Positions 8,477 through 17,992 are shown, counted from the first letter of the stretch. The stretch: 64,000 nt of DNA from Lewinellaceae bacterium (GCA_016716135.1 JADJWX010000002.1:682001-746000), one strand, 5' to 3'. Notes: generated by a model not told the origin, from the letters alone. Made by a program: numbers and translations.

Positions 8477-9643
8477 TCAGTTTCGAAGGACTTCATTGGT
8501 TATGCAATGCAGGGAACCCTGATCGTCCAGAATGGAGTGAAAATTGGCCGCTACCAAGCGCACCTCAAAATCCAGGCTTTCCCATAAGGCGATATTTTCT
8601 AACTCCAGGTGTTTCAATTGGTCATAAAACGGCTGTGCTTCCTGTCCAAAACTCAACTGTGCCAACCAAACCGTTGCATGAAAATCCCCGACTTCAAGCA
8701 AACAGTTGTTGTACGCGCAGAGGTAGGGTTGTGCGCTCCCTGCCTCGGGCACTATGGGCATCGGATTGCGTTTTACGCAGAATCCGGCAGTTTCCAGTTG
8801 ATGCCCGACGTTGTCCAGGTAGGTATTCAGTTGCGCAGTCAAAGCCAGCATCGCCGGGGATGGCGCCGACGCGTTTGCAAGGAGCACGCACTTGCCAAGT
8901 AGAACTACATACCGGTTTTGCTCTCGTCTGCCGGTGATCGACAAATACAGGTCTATATGCGCCAGTTTGGCCGGTTCCTGGGGGGCGTTTTTCCCGATCT
9001 CAATGATCCGCCGGAAGGCCGGTGGATCTTGTGGGCCATTCAGCGCATTGAACAAATTTTGAATACAGGTTTCCCGGCCAATTTTTGCTGCGTGCGCCTG
9101 AAACTGCCTGGCGCCAACCAAAATAAAATCTTCATCAAACAAGATATTGCCTCCGGCTGCCGGGATGACTTCTTTTTGCCAACGCACCGGCTTTTTGTGC
9201 TCCAGTTGCAGGTGCCGGAGGTGCAACATGGCCCATAAACTGTCTTCATTTTTTGCAAAAGCGCTGCCCAGCAAGGATAGCGCCCCGTCAGGCTCCTGTT
9301 TCCAGAGAAAGGGGTCCCGGATCCAGTGGGTATAGTTTGTCAGCGCATATTGTCCTTGCGGAGCGAGTAAGACACATTTAAAAATTGCCGGTACCTGTTC
9401 GTTCAAAAATCGCCGCTGGGCTTTAACGCCCTGTTTTTGAAGCCATTGATCCAGATTTTGCATAGCCGACTGACTGTTGCACCAGACCAAAAGGCCGGTA
9501 TCGGGGTTGCTCGTATGCAACAGTGCCAGGATGCGGTTGTACTGGTCGGTACCGTCCAGATCGGTCACGGCAACCGATAAAACTGTGATTTTGCCTCGAA
9601 TTGATGAATACACGTTGTTATTTTGCGCTACCTGCATATTCAT
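8477..9643 (-). CDS. Pentein-fold guanidino-group hydrolase, agmatine-deiminase/PAD-like
   Basis: This 388-residue protein shows the ordered signature of the peptidylarginine deiminase/agmatine deiminase superfamily: HWIRDPF with Asp110, AAGGNILFDEDF (residues 162-173), HIDLY with His229 and Asp231, and near the end LHCIT with Cys380, the nucleophile. Order and spacing fit a single five-bladed pentein domain of about the usual length. There is no signal peptide. The overall sequence is divergent, so the substrate (agmatine, protein arginine or another guanidine) cannot be stated. It faces the next plus-strand gene across a 145-base divergent intergenic region. ATG codons at 9643 and two codons later are both possible starts. 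Confidence 0.62.
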   Translation of the reverse strand: MNMQVAQNNNVYSSIRGKITVLSVAVTDLDGTDQYNRILALLHTSNPDTGLLVWCNSQSAMQNLDQWLQKQGVKAQRRFLNEQVPAIFKCVLLAPQGQYALTNYTHWIRDPFLWKQEPDGALSLLGSAFAKNEDSLWAMLHLRHLQLEHKKPVRWQKEVIPAAGGNILFDEDFILVGARQFQAHAAKIGRETCIQNLFNALNGPQDPPAFRRIIEIGKNAPQEPAKLAHIDLYLSITGRREQNRYVVLLGKCVLLANASAPSPAMLALTAQLNTYLDNVGHQLETAGFCVKRNPMPIVPEAGSAQPYLCAYNNCLLEVGDFHATVWLAQLSFGQEAQPFYDQLKHLELENIALWESLDFEVRLVAANFHSILDDQGSLHCITNEVLRN

Positions 9644-9788
9644 GAAATTTAATATCGGGAATTAAATGCTGGCTCCCATATTTGTTGTACAAATTTGAAA
9701 GGATTGAAATGTATTGACAAACGCGCTGTTCCCGATTTGTAAAACCCAGGTGCCAATAAACCAATCTAACTGATTGAAAAACAGGGAA

Positions 9789-11365
9789 ATGATTACCACT
9801 GAAAAAGTCTGCAAATTAATTGCAACCCTGGATGCTAACGAGAAACGGTATTTCAGGGCACTGATTGGGCGCCAGGAAAAATCGAAGCCACAATACTTGC
9901 TGCTGTTCGACCTCATAGCCGAAAATATCGGGATCGACGAAAACGGGGAGGCCTGTTGCATGTTGGATGAAGCCGGTTTGATCGTCCGGTTGCGGCGGCG
10001 CAAGGTGCCGGAAAACCAGTTTCATGTAGTGCGGTACAACCTGACCCATGCCTTGCTCAAGGCACTGCGGCTGAAGCAGGAAGAGCTGAGTAGTGAAAGC
10101 CTGATTAAAAACCAACTGGTAAATGCAAAAGTGTTGGAGCACCGCGGCTTGTCGGATTGGGCAAGTGAAATGGCCGAAGAAGCCTTGCATACTGCCCGGA
10201 AATTTGAATACCATGGCCTGGCGATTGAAGCTTTGCAAACGCTGGTTTATTTTCGAAGCCAGCAAAACGCGCGCGGTTATGCGGAGCAGACGCGGGCCTA
10301 TCTGGATGATTTGCAGCAGGTGATCCGACAGTTTGAAGCGGAAGTCCTGCTCTTTTCCCTGTGGCATCAGGCCTTTATTTTGTACCGGACCGGCATCGGA
10401 TCTATGTCGGTTGATCTGAAAAAAGATGTCGAGCAATTATTGCAACATCCGGCCTTGGTGGAAGCGGCAGTGCCGGACAGTTTTTTAGGGAAAATTTACA
10501 GCTGCAGGCGCGGGCCGTACTGGCCGATTTGCAGGGAGGGCAGCAGGCTGCCCAGCCCTGGTTTGCCCGGATCATGGAACTTTGGGAGGCGCCGGAATAC
10601 CGGCACTATCAGCAGGAGCGCCCGCGAATGTTCAGTATTCACCTGGCAAACTACCTTGTTTTTTGCATTGCAATCAAAGACTTTGCCGGCTACAAGCGCT
10701 ACATCGGGACACTTGAAAACATAAAGGCGGATAATTCCGACCTGGAAGCTGAACTTTTTCAAAACCTGCGGTTCATTCAGATTTTGTACTACCTGAATAC
10801 CAACCAGTTGGAAATTGCCCAGAAGCTGGTGCCCACCGTGGAGCGCGGCATAAAAAAATATGCGTTTAAAATAAATAACTCCCGGTTGTTTGCGCTACGG
10901 GTCAATATTATCCTGGTATTTTTTGCTGCCGGCGAATACAAAAAAGCATTGCAACACTGTGCGGTGCTGCAGCAATACGGCAAGTCGGAACAACGGCGCG
11001 ATGTACAATTGTTTACCAATATTCTCCGGCACATTTCGCACTTTGAACTGGAGGAGATCGATGCGCTCGAAAGTTTTGTCCGGAAATACAAAACCAACCT
11101 GAGCCCGGCGAGCAACTTTGTCCCTGATTTTGAACGTATCGCGCTCACCCATTTGGTCCAACTGGCAGATGCCTATTTGAAGAGTACCCCGGGTTCGGAA
11201 GCGCGGCGTGTGAAAAGTGCGGCGCTTTTTGCCGAATTTCAAACGGCACTTCAAAAATTCCGGGAGTCGAATCCGCCTCAAATTCCGCTTGGTACTACCG
11301 AAACCGAGCTTTGGGTGAAAAGTAAACTTGCCGGAAAGCCATTTCGGGAGATGTTGATGGAGTAG
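9789..11365 (+). CDS. Cytoplasmic helical protein of unknown function, interrupted by one frameshift
   Basis: Two overlapping frames make one protein of about 525 residues. The first starts at ATG 9789 (preceded by AGGGAA) and is good coding sequence to about 10486; the second continues from about 10487 to the stop at 11365. The break is at TTTTTTA (10481-10487). In the first frame this is exactly a T_TTT_TTA slippery heptamer, and a -1 slip there joins the two halves as DSFL-RENLQLQ. Alternatively one T is missing from the run through mutation or sequencing error. The protein looks all-helical, TPR-like, with no signal peptide or known motif; its N-terminus has the feel of a tetratricopeptide regulatory protein common in this phylum. 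Function unknown. Confidence 0.65.
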
Positions 11366-11582
11366 GTTTTGGTTGATTTATACCTGCTGGAAAGTGCTTT
11401 GATGAAAACAGCAGTTGGGTATTTACCGGAGGCTATGGTTACCCGGAGTTAAAAAAGTCGAATTTTGGCTTTCGATTGGTCAAAACTGCTGCGTCGCAGT
11501 GAATCCGTTGGGGAACAGTAGCGCCCAGACAACGGGGAAAAGAAAAAATTAAACACGGTGGATAAAATATTGCACCAAAATG

Positions 11583-11590
11583 TATCTTTG
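11583..11590 (+). promoter_or_regulatory. Bacteroidota -7 promoter box for tRNA-Ala
   Basis: TATCTTTG matches TAnnTTTG exactly and ends 18 bases before the tRNA, placing the transcript start a dozen bases upstream of the mature 5' end. A clear -33 TTTG is not seen at the expected distance. Confidence 0.55.
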
Positions 11591-11608
11591 CCCCCGCTTT
11601 ACGCAAAT

Positions 11609-11682
<74 letters not shown>

Positions 11683-11695
11683 CGGTTGAAAATCA

Positions 11696-11727
11696 AGGCG
11701 TTGCGCAGTTCTGCGCAACGCCTTTTT
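11696..11727 (+). terminator. Rho-independent terminator after tRNA-Ala
   Basis: A perfect 12-bp stem, AGGCGTTGCGCA / TGCGCAACGCCT, with a GTTC loop is followed directly by a T run. It starts 13 bases after the tRNA 3' end. The rest of the gap up to 12007 shows no gene I can support and no exact promoter consensus. Confidence 0.92.
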
Positions 11728-12007
11728 TCGTGCGGTTTAAACATCTGACCGAACGGCATTTTCTCCATCGGAAACACTCTTGAAGCAGGATCAGCCAATG
11801 CCTGTCGATTAGCACCAATCCCCGCTTTTCACAACACAATACGCTGCTTTTTTGGCAAAATGCCTCGCTTAGGCCTACCTTAAGCGCCCAAATTTTAGTG
11901 AACCTCCGTAGTTTTTCAGCATAAGCGGTTTGATACTCCCCGCAATCGCCGGAGAGGTCAATTACAGCTGTCAGCAATCGAAAAACCGGAAACCCTTACC
12001 TAATGAA

Positions 12008-13120
12008 ATGATCGCAGCATCAAACTACCAAACGCCTGAATGGCAAAAAAAAATCCGGAACATCCTTACGGACCTTCGACAAGGCCGCTGTGTGTTGCTT
12101 ATCGGACCGGAGATCGCACGTATCGGTGCGGACTCCCTGCGCAATGTGCTGCGCAACCATTTGAATGAGACCAATGCCGAAGATATCGCACACTACTACG
12201 ACCGCGACGGTTTTTATTTATTTCGCGATAAGGTGGCTAAGGAAGATGCACAGCGCGAAGTCGTGCTGTTTTATGAAGAAAACCATACCGGTTCAACGGT
12301 GGACGAGGCGATTTTCAAACGACTTATACAAATTAAATTCCCCCTGGTGTTATCCATAAACCCGGATAATTTCCTGTCCGATGTGGCCTACAAATACGGG
12401 GTCAAACACCGCTTCACCTATTTCCATCATAGCGGAGAAGCCGTTCAGGAAGTGGAAGAACCAACGGCGAATACACCCTTGTTTTATAACCTGTGCGGTT
12501 TTGTGGAGCGCGATAATTCACTCATTCTGGATTATGATGATTTGTTTCAACTGTTGAGTGCTTTGCTGGGTTCGCCTGGCTTGCCGGCCAAACTGGCGGT
12601 TACGTTGCAGCAGGCGAAACATTTTCTGTTTCTGGGTTTTGATTTTGATAAATGGTATTCTCAATTGCTGCTTCGACTGCTTAGCGGCGAAAAAGCGATT
12701 CGCAAATTCGCCATAGACCGGAGTGTAAAAAGTGAAAACACAACGACTTTTTTGGTGAAACAATTCGGCATTGAGTTTATTGAAAAAGAAATCGACTTTT
12801 TCAACGAATTTTTTGAACGCTGCGCGGCCGAAGATCTCCTGCGCGATCTGGTGGAAAACAACAGTCCGGAACGGGTGCAGATCACCCGTTGGGTAGCAAA
12901 CAACAACCTGCCCAGGGCATTTGACTTCCTGCGCAACATCGCCAAAAACCAACAACAACTGGAACTTGAAAATGCCGTCGTCCTGCTGCAGGCACGCTTT
13001 CACGACCTGCAAGCACGCGAATCGCGGAAAACACTCGATTCCCGCGACTACCAGGTGGAATATAACCGGATCGTCGACGCCTTGCTCGAATTGACCAAAG
13101 ACCAATTTTCAGCGCCATGA
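12008..13120 (+). CDS. SIR2-like protein with C-terminal adaptor-like helical domain
   Basis: This is a 370-residue protein from ATG 12008; upstream codons in the longer frame look non-coding. Residues 20-230 follow the SIR2-like pattern of defence and conflict proteins: VLLIGPEIA (29-37) at the nucleotide-binding loop, LVLSINPDNFL (113-123) at the T-x-N-Y-D position, FYNLCGF (159-165) at the L-H-G position and FLFLGFDFDKW (207-217). Catalytic His is replaced by Cys163. The C-terminal 75 residues (about 295-366) resemble the small helical effector-associated domains that link effectors to STAND partners (pattern ENAVVLLQARFHDL, then EYNRIVDALLEL). It overlaps the next gene by ATGA. Likely role: NAD-targeting or NAD-sensing effector of a STAND-controlled system. 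Confidence 0.75.
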   Translation: MIAASNYQTPEWQKKIRNILTDLRQGRCVLLIGPEIARIGADSLRNVLRNHLNETNAEDIAHYYDRDGFYLFRDKVAKEDAQREVVLFYEENHTGSTVDEAIFKRLIQIKFPLVLSINPDNFLSDVAYKYGVKHRFTYFHHSGEAVQEVEEPTANTPLFYNLCGFVERDNSLILDYDDLFQLLSALLGSPGLPAKLAVTLQQAKHFLFLGFDFDKWYSQLLLRLLSGEKAIRKFAIDRSVKSENTTTFLVKQFGIEFIEKEIDFFNEFFERCAAEDLLRDLVENNSPERVQITRWVANNNLPRAFDFLRNIAKNQQQLELENAVVLLQARFHDLQARESRKTLDSRDYQVEYNRIVDALLELTKDQFSAP

Positions 13121-14745
13121 AACAAAAACGCTACCCGGGGGTCAAACCGTTCGAAGCAGCAGACAAAGCCTTGTTCTTTGGCCGCCAACGCGATATTGCA
13201 GATTTGAGCGACCTTATCGCACTGGAGCGCCTGGTCGTACTTTTTGGAAAGTCCGGCTACGGGAAAAGTTCACTGATCAATGCCGGAATCATCCCTGGCC
13301 TTTCAACAATAGAACAAGAGGAGTTACCCATGCAGCCCGTCCTCGTGCGGCTGGGTAGTTATCAGGAGGGGCAAAGCGCAACACCCTTGGAAAACCTCCT
13401 GAGCCGCCTTCGGGAAATTAGTACGGAAACTGCCGAAACCGCATTTTTAGACGAGCTGGCGCCTGAGCGCAGCTTGTGGTATCACTTCAACCGGCGACAA
13501 ACGGCATCCGGCCAACGGTATTTGATTATTCTGGATCAGTTCGAGGAATTTTTTACCTACCCGCCTGCTCAACAACAAGCCTTCAAAACAGAGCTGGCCG
13601 AACTGCTGTATGTCGATACGCCCCAAGCCATACGCCGCGCGGCTGCCGGCCTGGACAAAGCACAACGGCGATTGCTGGCGACGCCCCTGGAAGTAAAACT
13701 CCTGCTCGCTATCCGGTCGGATCGGATGAGCCTGCTGGATTCCATGAAAGATAAACTACCGGCTATCCTGCACAAGCGTTTTGAACTGAAAGGCCTGACC
13801 GATGAGCAGGCCAGGGCGGCAATCGAAAAACCGGCGATCAGCACAAAAGGTGATTTTGCCGCGTTGCCCTTTACCTACAGCGAAGCTGCCCTTAACCTGA
13901 TGGTGGACAAACTTTCCGAGACCCGGTCGGCCGGCCACTCGGGTATTGAAGCCTTTCAGTTGCAGATCTTATGCGAATACCTGGAAGGTGAAATTATTGC
14001 CGGCCGCATACCAAATAACCGGATCGAACCGCAACACTTCGAATCGAAGATCAATGCTATTTACGAGGGCTATTACCTGCGCCTGATCGGCAAACTGGAA
14101 CCGCCTTCAGCGCGCCCGGCTGCCCAGCACTTGATCGAGGAAGGGCTGATCTTTCAGGATGCCCAAAGTGGGGAAGCGCGCCGGCTGAGCGTCGACGCCG
14201 ATGTGCTGGTTCAGCGCTTTGGCCCGCCGGTTTCGAAGGAATTGTTGCGGCAGTTGGAAAGCACATTTCTGCTGCGCCGGGAAGCCGGCTCAACCGGTGG
14301 TTTCAATTACGAAGTAAGCCACGACACGCTGTTGGCGCCAATTCAAAAGTCGCGCGCAGCCCGCATCGCCCGGGAGGCTGCTGAACGCGAGCGCACGCTT
14401 GCCAAGCGCCGGCAACGGCGACTCGCGGGCTTTTTGGTGGCGGCCTTGCTGGCGCTTGCGGTAGTTACTACTGCGGTATTGTATGTGTTGAAATTGCGAA
14501 ACGATGCCGTTCGGGAGAAGTTGAACGCCGAAAAGGCACTCAATGATCTGATCATTGCCCAGCGGGCAAAAGAGCGCATTGAGTTCAAGAATTTATTAAG
14601 CGGAATTGAACGGGTGCTGACGAAAAACTGCCCGGACGCGGCAACGCTCAACGAGTTTGATGCGCAAAAAAACAAGTACCGGGATGATGCTGAATTGAAT
14701 GTGAAGATTTCTGAAATCGACCAAAAATTGATCCCGTGCCGATGA
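13117..14745 (+). CDS. Membrane-anchored STAND NTPase
   Basis: This 542-residue protein begins with the typical YPGVKPFEAADKALFFGR entry to a STAND (nSTAND1-type) domain. Walker A is GKSGYGKSS (44-52) and Walker B is YLIILDQFEEF (135-145); a winged-helix-like region follows up to about residue 420. A single membrane helix lies near 436-458, preceded by the basic KRRQRR cluster, which predicts a cytoplasmic NTPase and an outside C-terminal tail of about 85 residues with coiled-coil character. The start overlaps the SIR2 stop and the stop overlaps the WG-protein start (ATGA at both), so translation of the three is coupled. The predicted job is to transmit a signal across the membrane to the SIR2 partner. 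Confidence 0.88.
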   Translation: MKQKRYPGVKPFEAADKALFFGRQRDIADLSDLIALERLVVLFGKSGYGKSSLINAGIIPGLSTIEQEELPMQPVLVRLGSYQEGQSATPLENLLSRLREISTETAETAFLDELAPERSLWYHFNRRQTASGQRYLIILDQFEEFFTYPPAQQQAFKTELAELLYVDTPQAIRRAAAGLDKAQRRLLATPLEVKLLLAIRSDRMSLLDSMKDKLPAILHKRFELKGLTDEQARAAIEKPAISTKGDFAALPFTYSEAALNLMVDKLSETRSAGHSGIEAFQLQILCEYLEGEIIAGRIPNNRIEPQHFESKINAIYEGYYLRLIGKLEPPSARPAAQHLIEEGLIFQDAQSGEARRLSVDADVLVQRFGPPVSKELLRQLESTFLLRREAGSTGGFNYEVSHDTLLAPIQKSRAARIAREAAERERTLAKRRQRRLAGFLVAALLALAVVTTAVLYVLKLRNDAVREKLNAEKALNDLIIAQRAKERIEFKNLLSGIERVLTKNCPDAATLNEFDAQKNKYRDDAELNVKISEIDQKLIPCR

Positions 14746-17609
14746 ATAACTCAAATTTCAATTGGATAAAATTCGCCCTCGTTTTCGCCTGTGTTCAGCT
14801 TGCTTACCGTGGCGCAGCTCAAGCCCCATGCCACAGCTATGCCTGTGCGATCGAACGGGCCCAAAAAGCGTTGGGTGCCAAAAAATACCAGGAAGCCTTC
14901 GAGCAACTGGAATCGGCTGAGGGCTACCGCGATAGCGACAAGGAGGAAATCCGCCGGCTGCGGAAGGCCCTGTTTTTAGCCGTGGAGGGAGAAAAGCGTA
15001 AAGCGCAAAATTCCGAACAGCGCGCCCGCCAGGAACTCGCTAAATCGAACCGCCTTGTTGCCTTTTTCAATTTTGGTGCTGAAAATGTGGCCTGGGCGTA
15101 CAATGATTCTGTCGGGCGCTTTGCCGTAATTACCAAAGACGGGTATCGCCTCACCGATTTTCTCTACGAAGTGCCCAACACGTTTCAAAACGGCGTGGCG
15201 ATCACCAGCATTGAAAACGAATATGTTTTTGTGAATGAAGCCGGTGTGGAAACAACCAAACGGTATCCCTTGCTGGAGCCCTTTGTCAACGGGCACTACC
15301 TGGCGGAGGATAGTGAATCTCCCATGTTGATTGACAAAAAAGGCAACGAACTATACCGGATGTACCTTGGAACAAACGGAATACTGATTTTGAAAGATAC
15401 CCTGGTCGGTGCCATGGACACCAACCTGAATATTATTATACCGCCCGGAAATGATGTGGATTTTAGTTTTAACGAGGATGAGTTGATTGCTGTAAAAAGG
15501 GATTCGTTTATGGGCTTATGTGATACCGGTGGAAACTGGATTGTACCACCGGAATATGATCGTTTCAGCCAATTTAACGACAGCCTCATTTTTGCCAAGA
15601 AGGGAGCGGACTTGGTTTTCCTGAAAAAAAATGGCGATGTATTTCGAACCTTCACCGGATTTGTCGGTGGATATATACAGCAGGAAGGGAATTATTTGAG
15701 CCACATCTTGCCAGATACCTTCCTGACAGTTTTGGATATCTACTCCCAGGATACCGTTTTCCAGCGCGATTTTTTAAAGGATGTGCCGGATGATTTAGCC
15801 TCACGCTATTGGCAGACTGTTTTTGAGTATCCATACGATGATCAAAAAGTAGGTGATTGGGTTGCAGTAAAGGTTGGTGACAAATACGGATTTGTCAAAA
15901 TGGATGGCACTATTGCTATTCCTTTTGATTTTGAAGATGCAGACCCGTTTTTCGAAGGCCTGGCTGCTGTAAAAAAAGAGAACTGTTGGGGTTATATTGA
16001 TACCAGCGGCAAAACCTTGATCCCGTTTATTTACGATGGGGCTGAGAAATTTGAAAACCACCGGGCAGTCGTCCGGAAAGATAGCTTTCAAGGGGTGATT
16101 GATAACCGGGGAGCGACGTTTATTCCGTTGGTTTACAATAGAATAGAAGCCCAATTTGGCAACCGGTACTTTGTCGCTCAAATAGGCAAGCAAATTTATT
16201 TTTACAAAGGCAACTTGAAAATCTTGTCTGTGCCGGTATCGGAAGAAGCGTATGGACTATTTTTTAATGGGAATATTGCAATGGTAAAGGACCTAGGCAA
16301 TACCCCTAAACTGCTTGATGTTGTTCTGGATGAAAAATCTATGACGGATAGCTTGCAGTATTTTTCCGGCACCTTGCTCAAAAGCCGGCAGCAAGGCTAC
16401 TGGGATGTGTTTGATCAGGAGGGTATCCGGTTAAGCTCCCTGCTACTCGATACCATACAAGCCCTGCAAAACGGCGTGGCGCCCGTACGTAAAGGGACAA
16501 GCTGGGGCGCCCTCGATGCATCCGGCAAACTAATCGTACCACTGGAATACGACACCCTGTGTGCGCCGGAAGACCAGCTGATCCGGGTGCGAAAAGATGG
16601 TTTTTGGGGCTGCCTCGATAAAAACAACCGCGTGGTTATCCCCTTCGATTACAACGAGATCGGTCCGTTTGTAGACGGAGTCGCCCGGGTGATTTACCAA
16701 TACAAACGCGGCTTTATCGATACCCGGAATACCTTCGTCGTGCCGGCAAGCTACCAGGGCGCGCGTGACTTTGAACAAGGCATCGCCCCGGTTTACCAGC
16801 AAGGGAAATGGGGCGCCATCAATCGGCGGGGTCAGCTGGTTTTGCCAGCCGAATACAGCGCGGTCGCCCCTTGTTCGGAGGGCTTTTTCGCCATTTATAA
16901 AAACGGGAAATGGGGTTTTGCCGACACCTTCGGAACGGTGAAAATAGCCCCGGAATACACGGCTGTCCAACCGTTTTCAGAAGGCTTTTCCGGGGTTTAC
17001 CAAAACGGACGTTGGGGTTTTATCGACAAAAAAGGTTCCCGCCTGGTACCGAATGATGAGTATAGCCAGGTTCAACCTTTTTTTTACGGCGTTGCGCCGG
17101 TTAAGGGAATCGGAACCAGGTGGGGTATGATTGATAAATCAGGCAAACTGGTCTTACCAACAAATTATTCGGTTTTGGTCCAAATCCCACCACACTACAT
17201 TTTGGCCAAACACCCCGAACACGAAGGCGGTACCTGGGATATTATAGATCTGGTCACAAAGAAGCATATTTCCGAGGTCAGCTTGGACACCATTGGGACA
17301 AACAAATGGGTATTGAACCTCAATGGGAAACACGGCCTTTTTGCCCCGGAAGAAGATGTACTGATCCCGCCGGTATATGAACAAACGGGCTGGCGGGTTG
17401 AAGAGACCGGCTGGATCAAAGTGCAGCAAAACGGCAAATGGGGCTGGGTAGACAAACGCGGCAAGCAAATGCTTCCCTGCAAATACATTTTGGCATCTCA
17501 ATTTCGCGACGGCCGCGCACTTGTATATTTTTCTGTTGGAGAAAATTTGTCGGAATATTGGATCAACACGAAAGGCCAGATTTTGCCAATCAAGCCGGAG
17601 CGAGGCTGA
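14742..17609 (+). CDS. Exported WG-repeat protein
   Basis: I chose ATG 14742, inside the ATGA overlap with the STAND gene, over the GTG six bases upstream. The 955-residue product has a signal peptide (hydrophobic FALVFACVQLAY, cleavage probably after AAQ near residue 26), a helical/coiled-coil stretch to about residue 115, then WG repeats to the end: units such as GKWGAINRRGQLVLPAEY, with G-x-W/Y-G, D-x-x-G and V-P-x-x-Y positions. WG repeats form beta-rich scaffolds and are often found beside toxin or signalling genes. As the third member of the coupled trio and the only exported one, it probably acts as the envelope sensor or binding subunit for the STAND protein (inference). Confidence 0.9.
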   Translation: MNNSNFNWIKFALVFACVQLAYRGAAQAPCHSYACAIERAQKALGAKKYQEAFEQLESAEGYRDSDKEEIRRLRKALFLAVEGEKRKAQNSEQRARQELAKSNRLVAFFNFGAENVAWAYNDSVGRFAVITKDGYRLTDFLYEVPNTFQNGVAITSIENEYVFVNEAGVETTKRYPLLEPFVNGHYLAEDSESPMLIDKKGNELYRMYLGTNGILILKDTLVGAMDTNLNIIIPPGNDVDFSFNEDELIAVKRDSFMGLCDTGGNWIVPPEYDRFSQFNDSLIFAKKGADLVFLKKNGDVFRTFTGFVGGYIQQEGNYLSHILPDTFLTVLDIYSQDTVFQRDFLKDVPDDLASRYWQTVFEYPYDDQKVGDWVAVKVGDKYGFVKMDGTIAIPFDFEDADPFFEGLAAVKKENCWGYIDTSGKTLIPFIYDGAEKFENHRAVVRKDSFQGVIDNRGATFIPLVYNRIEAQFGNRYFVAQIGKQIYFYKGNLKILSVPVSEEAYGLFFNGNIAMVKDLGNTPKLLDVVLDEKSMTDSLQYFSGTLLKSRQQGYWDVFDQEGIRLSSLLLDTIQALQNGVAPVRKGTSWGALDASGKLIVPLEYDTLCAPEDQLIRVRKDGFWGCLDKNNRVVIPFDYNEIGPFVDGVARVIYQYKRGFIDTRNTFVVPASYQGARDFEQGIAPVYQQGKWGAINRRGQLVLPAEYSAVAPCSEGFFAIYKNGKWGFADTFGTVKIAPEYTAVQPFSEGFSGVYQNGRWGFIDKKGSRLVPNDEYSQVQPFFYGVAPVKGIGTRWGMIDKSGKLVLPTNYSVLVQIPPHYILAKHPEHEGGTWDIIDLVTKKHISEVSLDTIGTNKWVLNLNGKHGLFAPEEDVLIPPVYEQTGWRVEETGWIKVQQNGKWGWVDKRGKQMLPCKYILASQFRDGRALVYFSVGENLSEYWINTKGQILPIKPERG

Positions 17610-17640
17610 GATTCCGTAGCACGGATGGCATCAGATTCCC

Positions 17641-17675
17641 ATTCCTGTGTGGATTTTTTTTAAAAAAACAGGAAT
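17641..17675. terminator. Hairpin between convergent genes, possible bidirectional terminator
   Basis: ATTCCTGT (17641-17648) and ACAGGAAT (17668-17675) flank a T-run followed by an A-run that can extend the stem. It sits 32 bases after the WG-protein stop and faces the adhesin gene. The rest of the 17610-17992 gap holds the foldback at 17718-17853 and an 8-bp inverted repeat TGCGGGAT (17861-17868)/ATCCCGCA (17895-17902); no gene is seen. Confidence 0.5.
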
Positions 17676-17717
17676 CATACGAATCAGGGATTGAATGTAT
17701 GCGCGATCTTCCCTTTT

Positions 17718-17853
17718 CTTGTCGCAGCGCAGCGGAGACATCTACAAAAGTTTTATGCTCCGAAATGTACCCGAGCAACGCTGGAAGTCCTGCTTTTTTA
17801 GGTACATCTCGCAAATTTTATTTGTGTAGGTGTCTCCGCTGCGCTGCGACAAG
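17718..17853. repeat. 136-bp foldback repeat with 29-bp inverted ends
   Basis: The left arm 17718-17746 (starting CTTGTCGCAGCGCAGCGG) and right arm 17825-17853 (ending CCGCTGCGCTGCGACAAG) are inverted copies with a single mismatch over 29 bases. The interior also pairs in part (AAATGTACC facing GGTACATCT, GC-rich ends near the centre). No reading frame. It resembles a MITE or REP-type element in a convergent intergenic gap. Confidence 0.7.
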
Positions 17854-17992
17854 ACAAGTCTGCGGGATATAACCTGCGTAAACGCAACCCAATGATCCCG
17901 CATGCAGATTAATGGGCAGGTTGAACCTCTGAATCGCAGGAATCATGTTCAAATGCGGGGGGCACGATTAAAACTGATTCGGATGCTTTTTA

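Noticed and set aside
11693..11977. 94-codon minus-strand frame between tRNA-Ala and the SIR2 gene
   Set aside because: It runs through the tRNA terminator, has no recognisable motif and Cys/Arg-rich random-looking composition.
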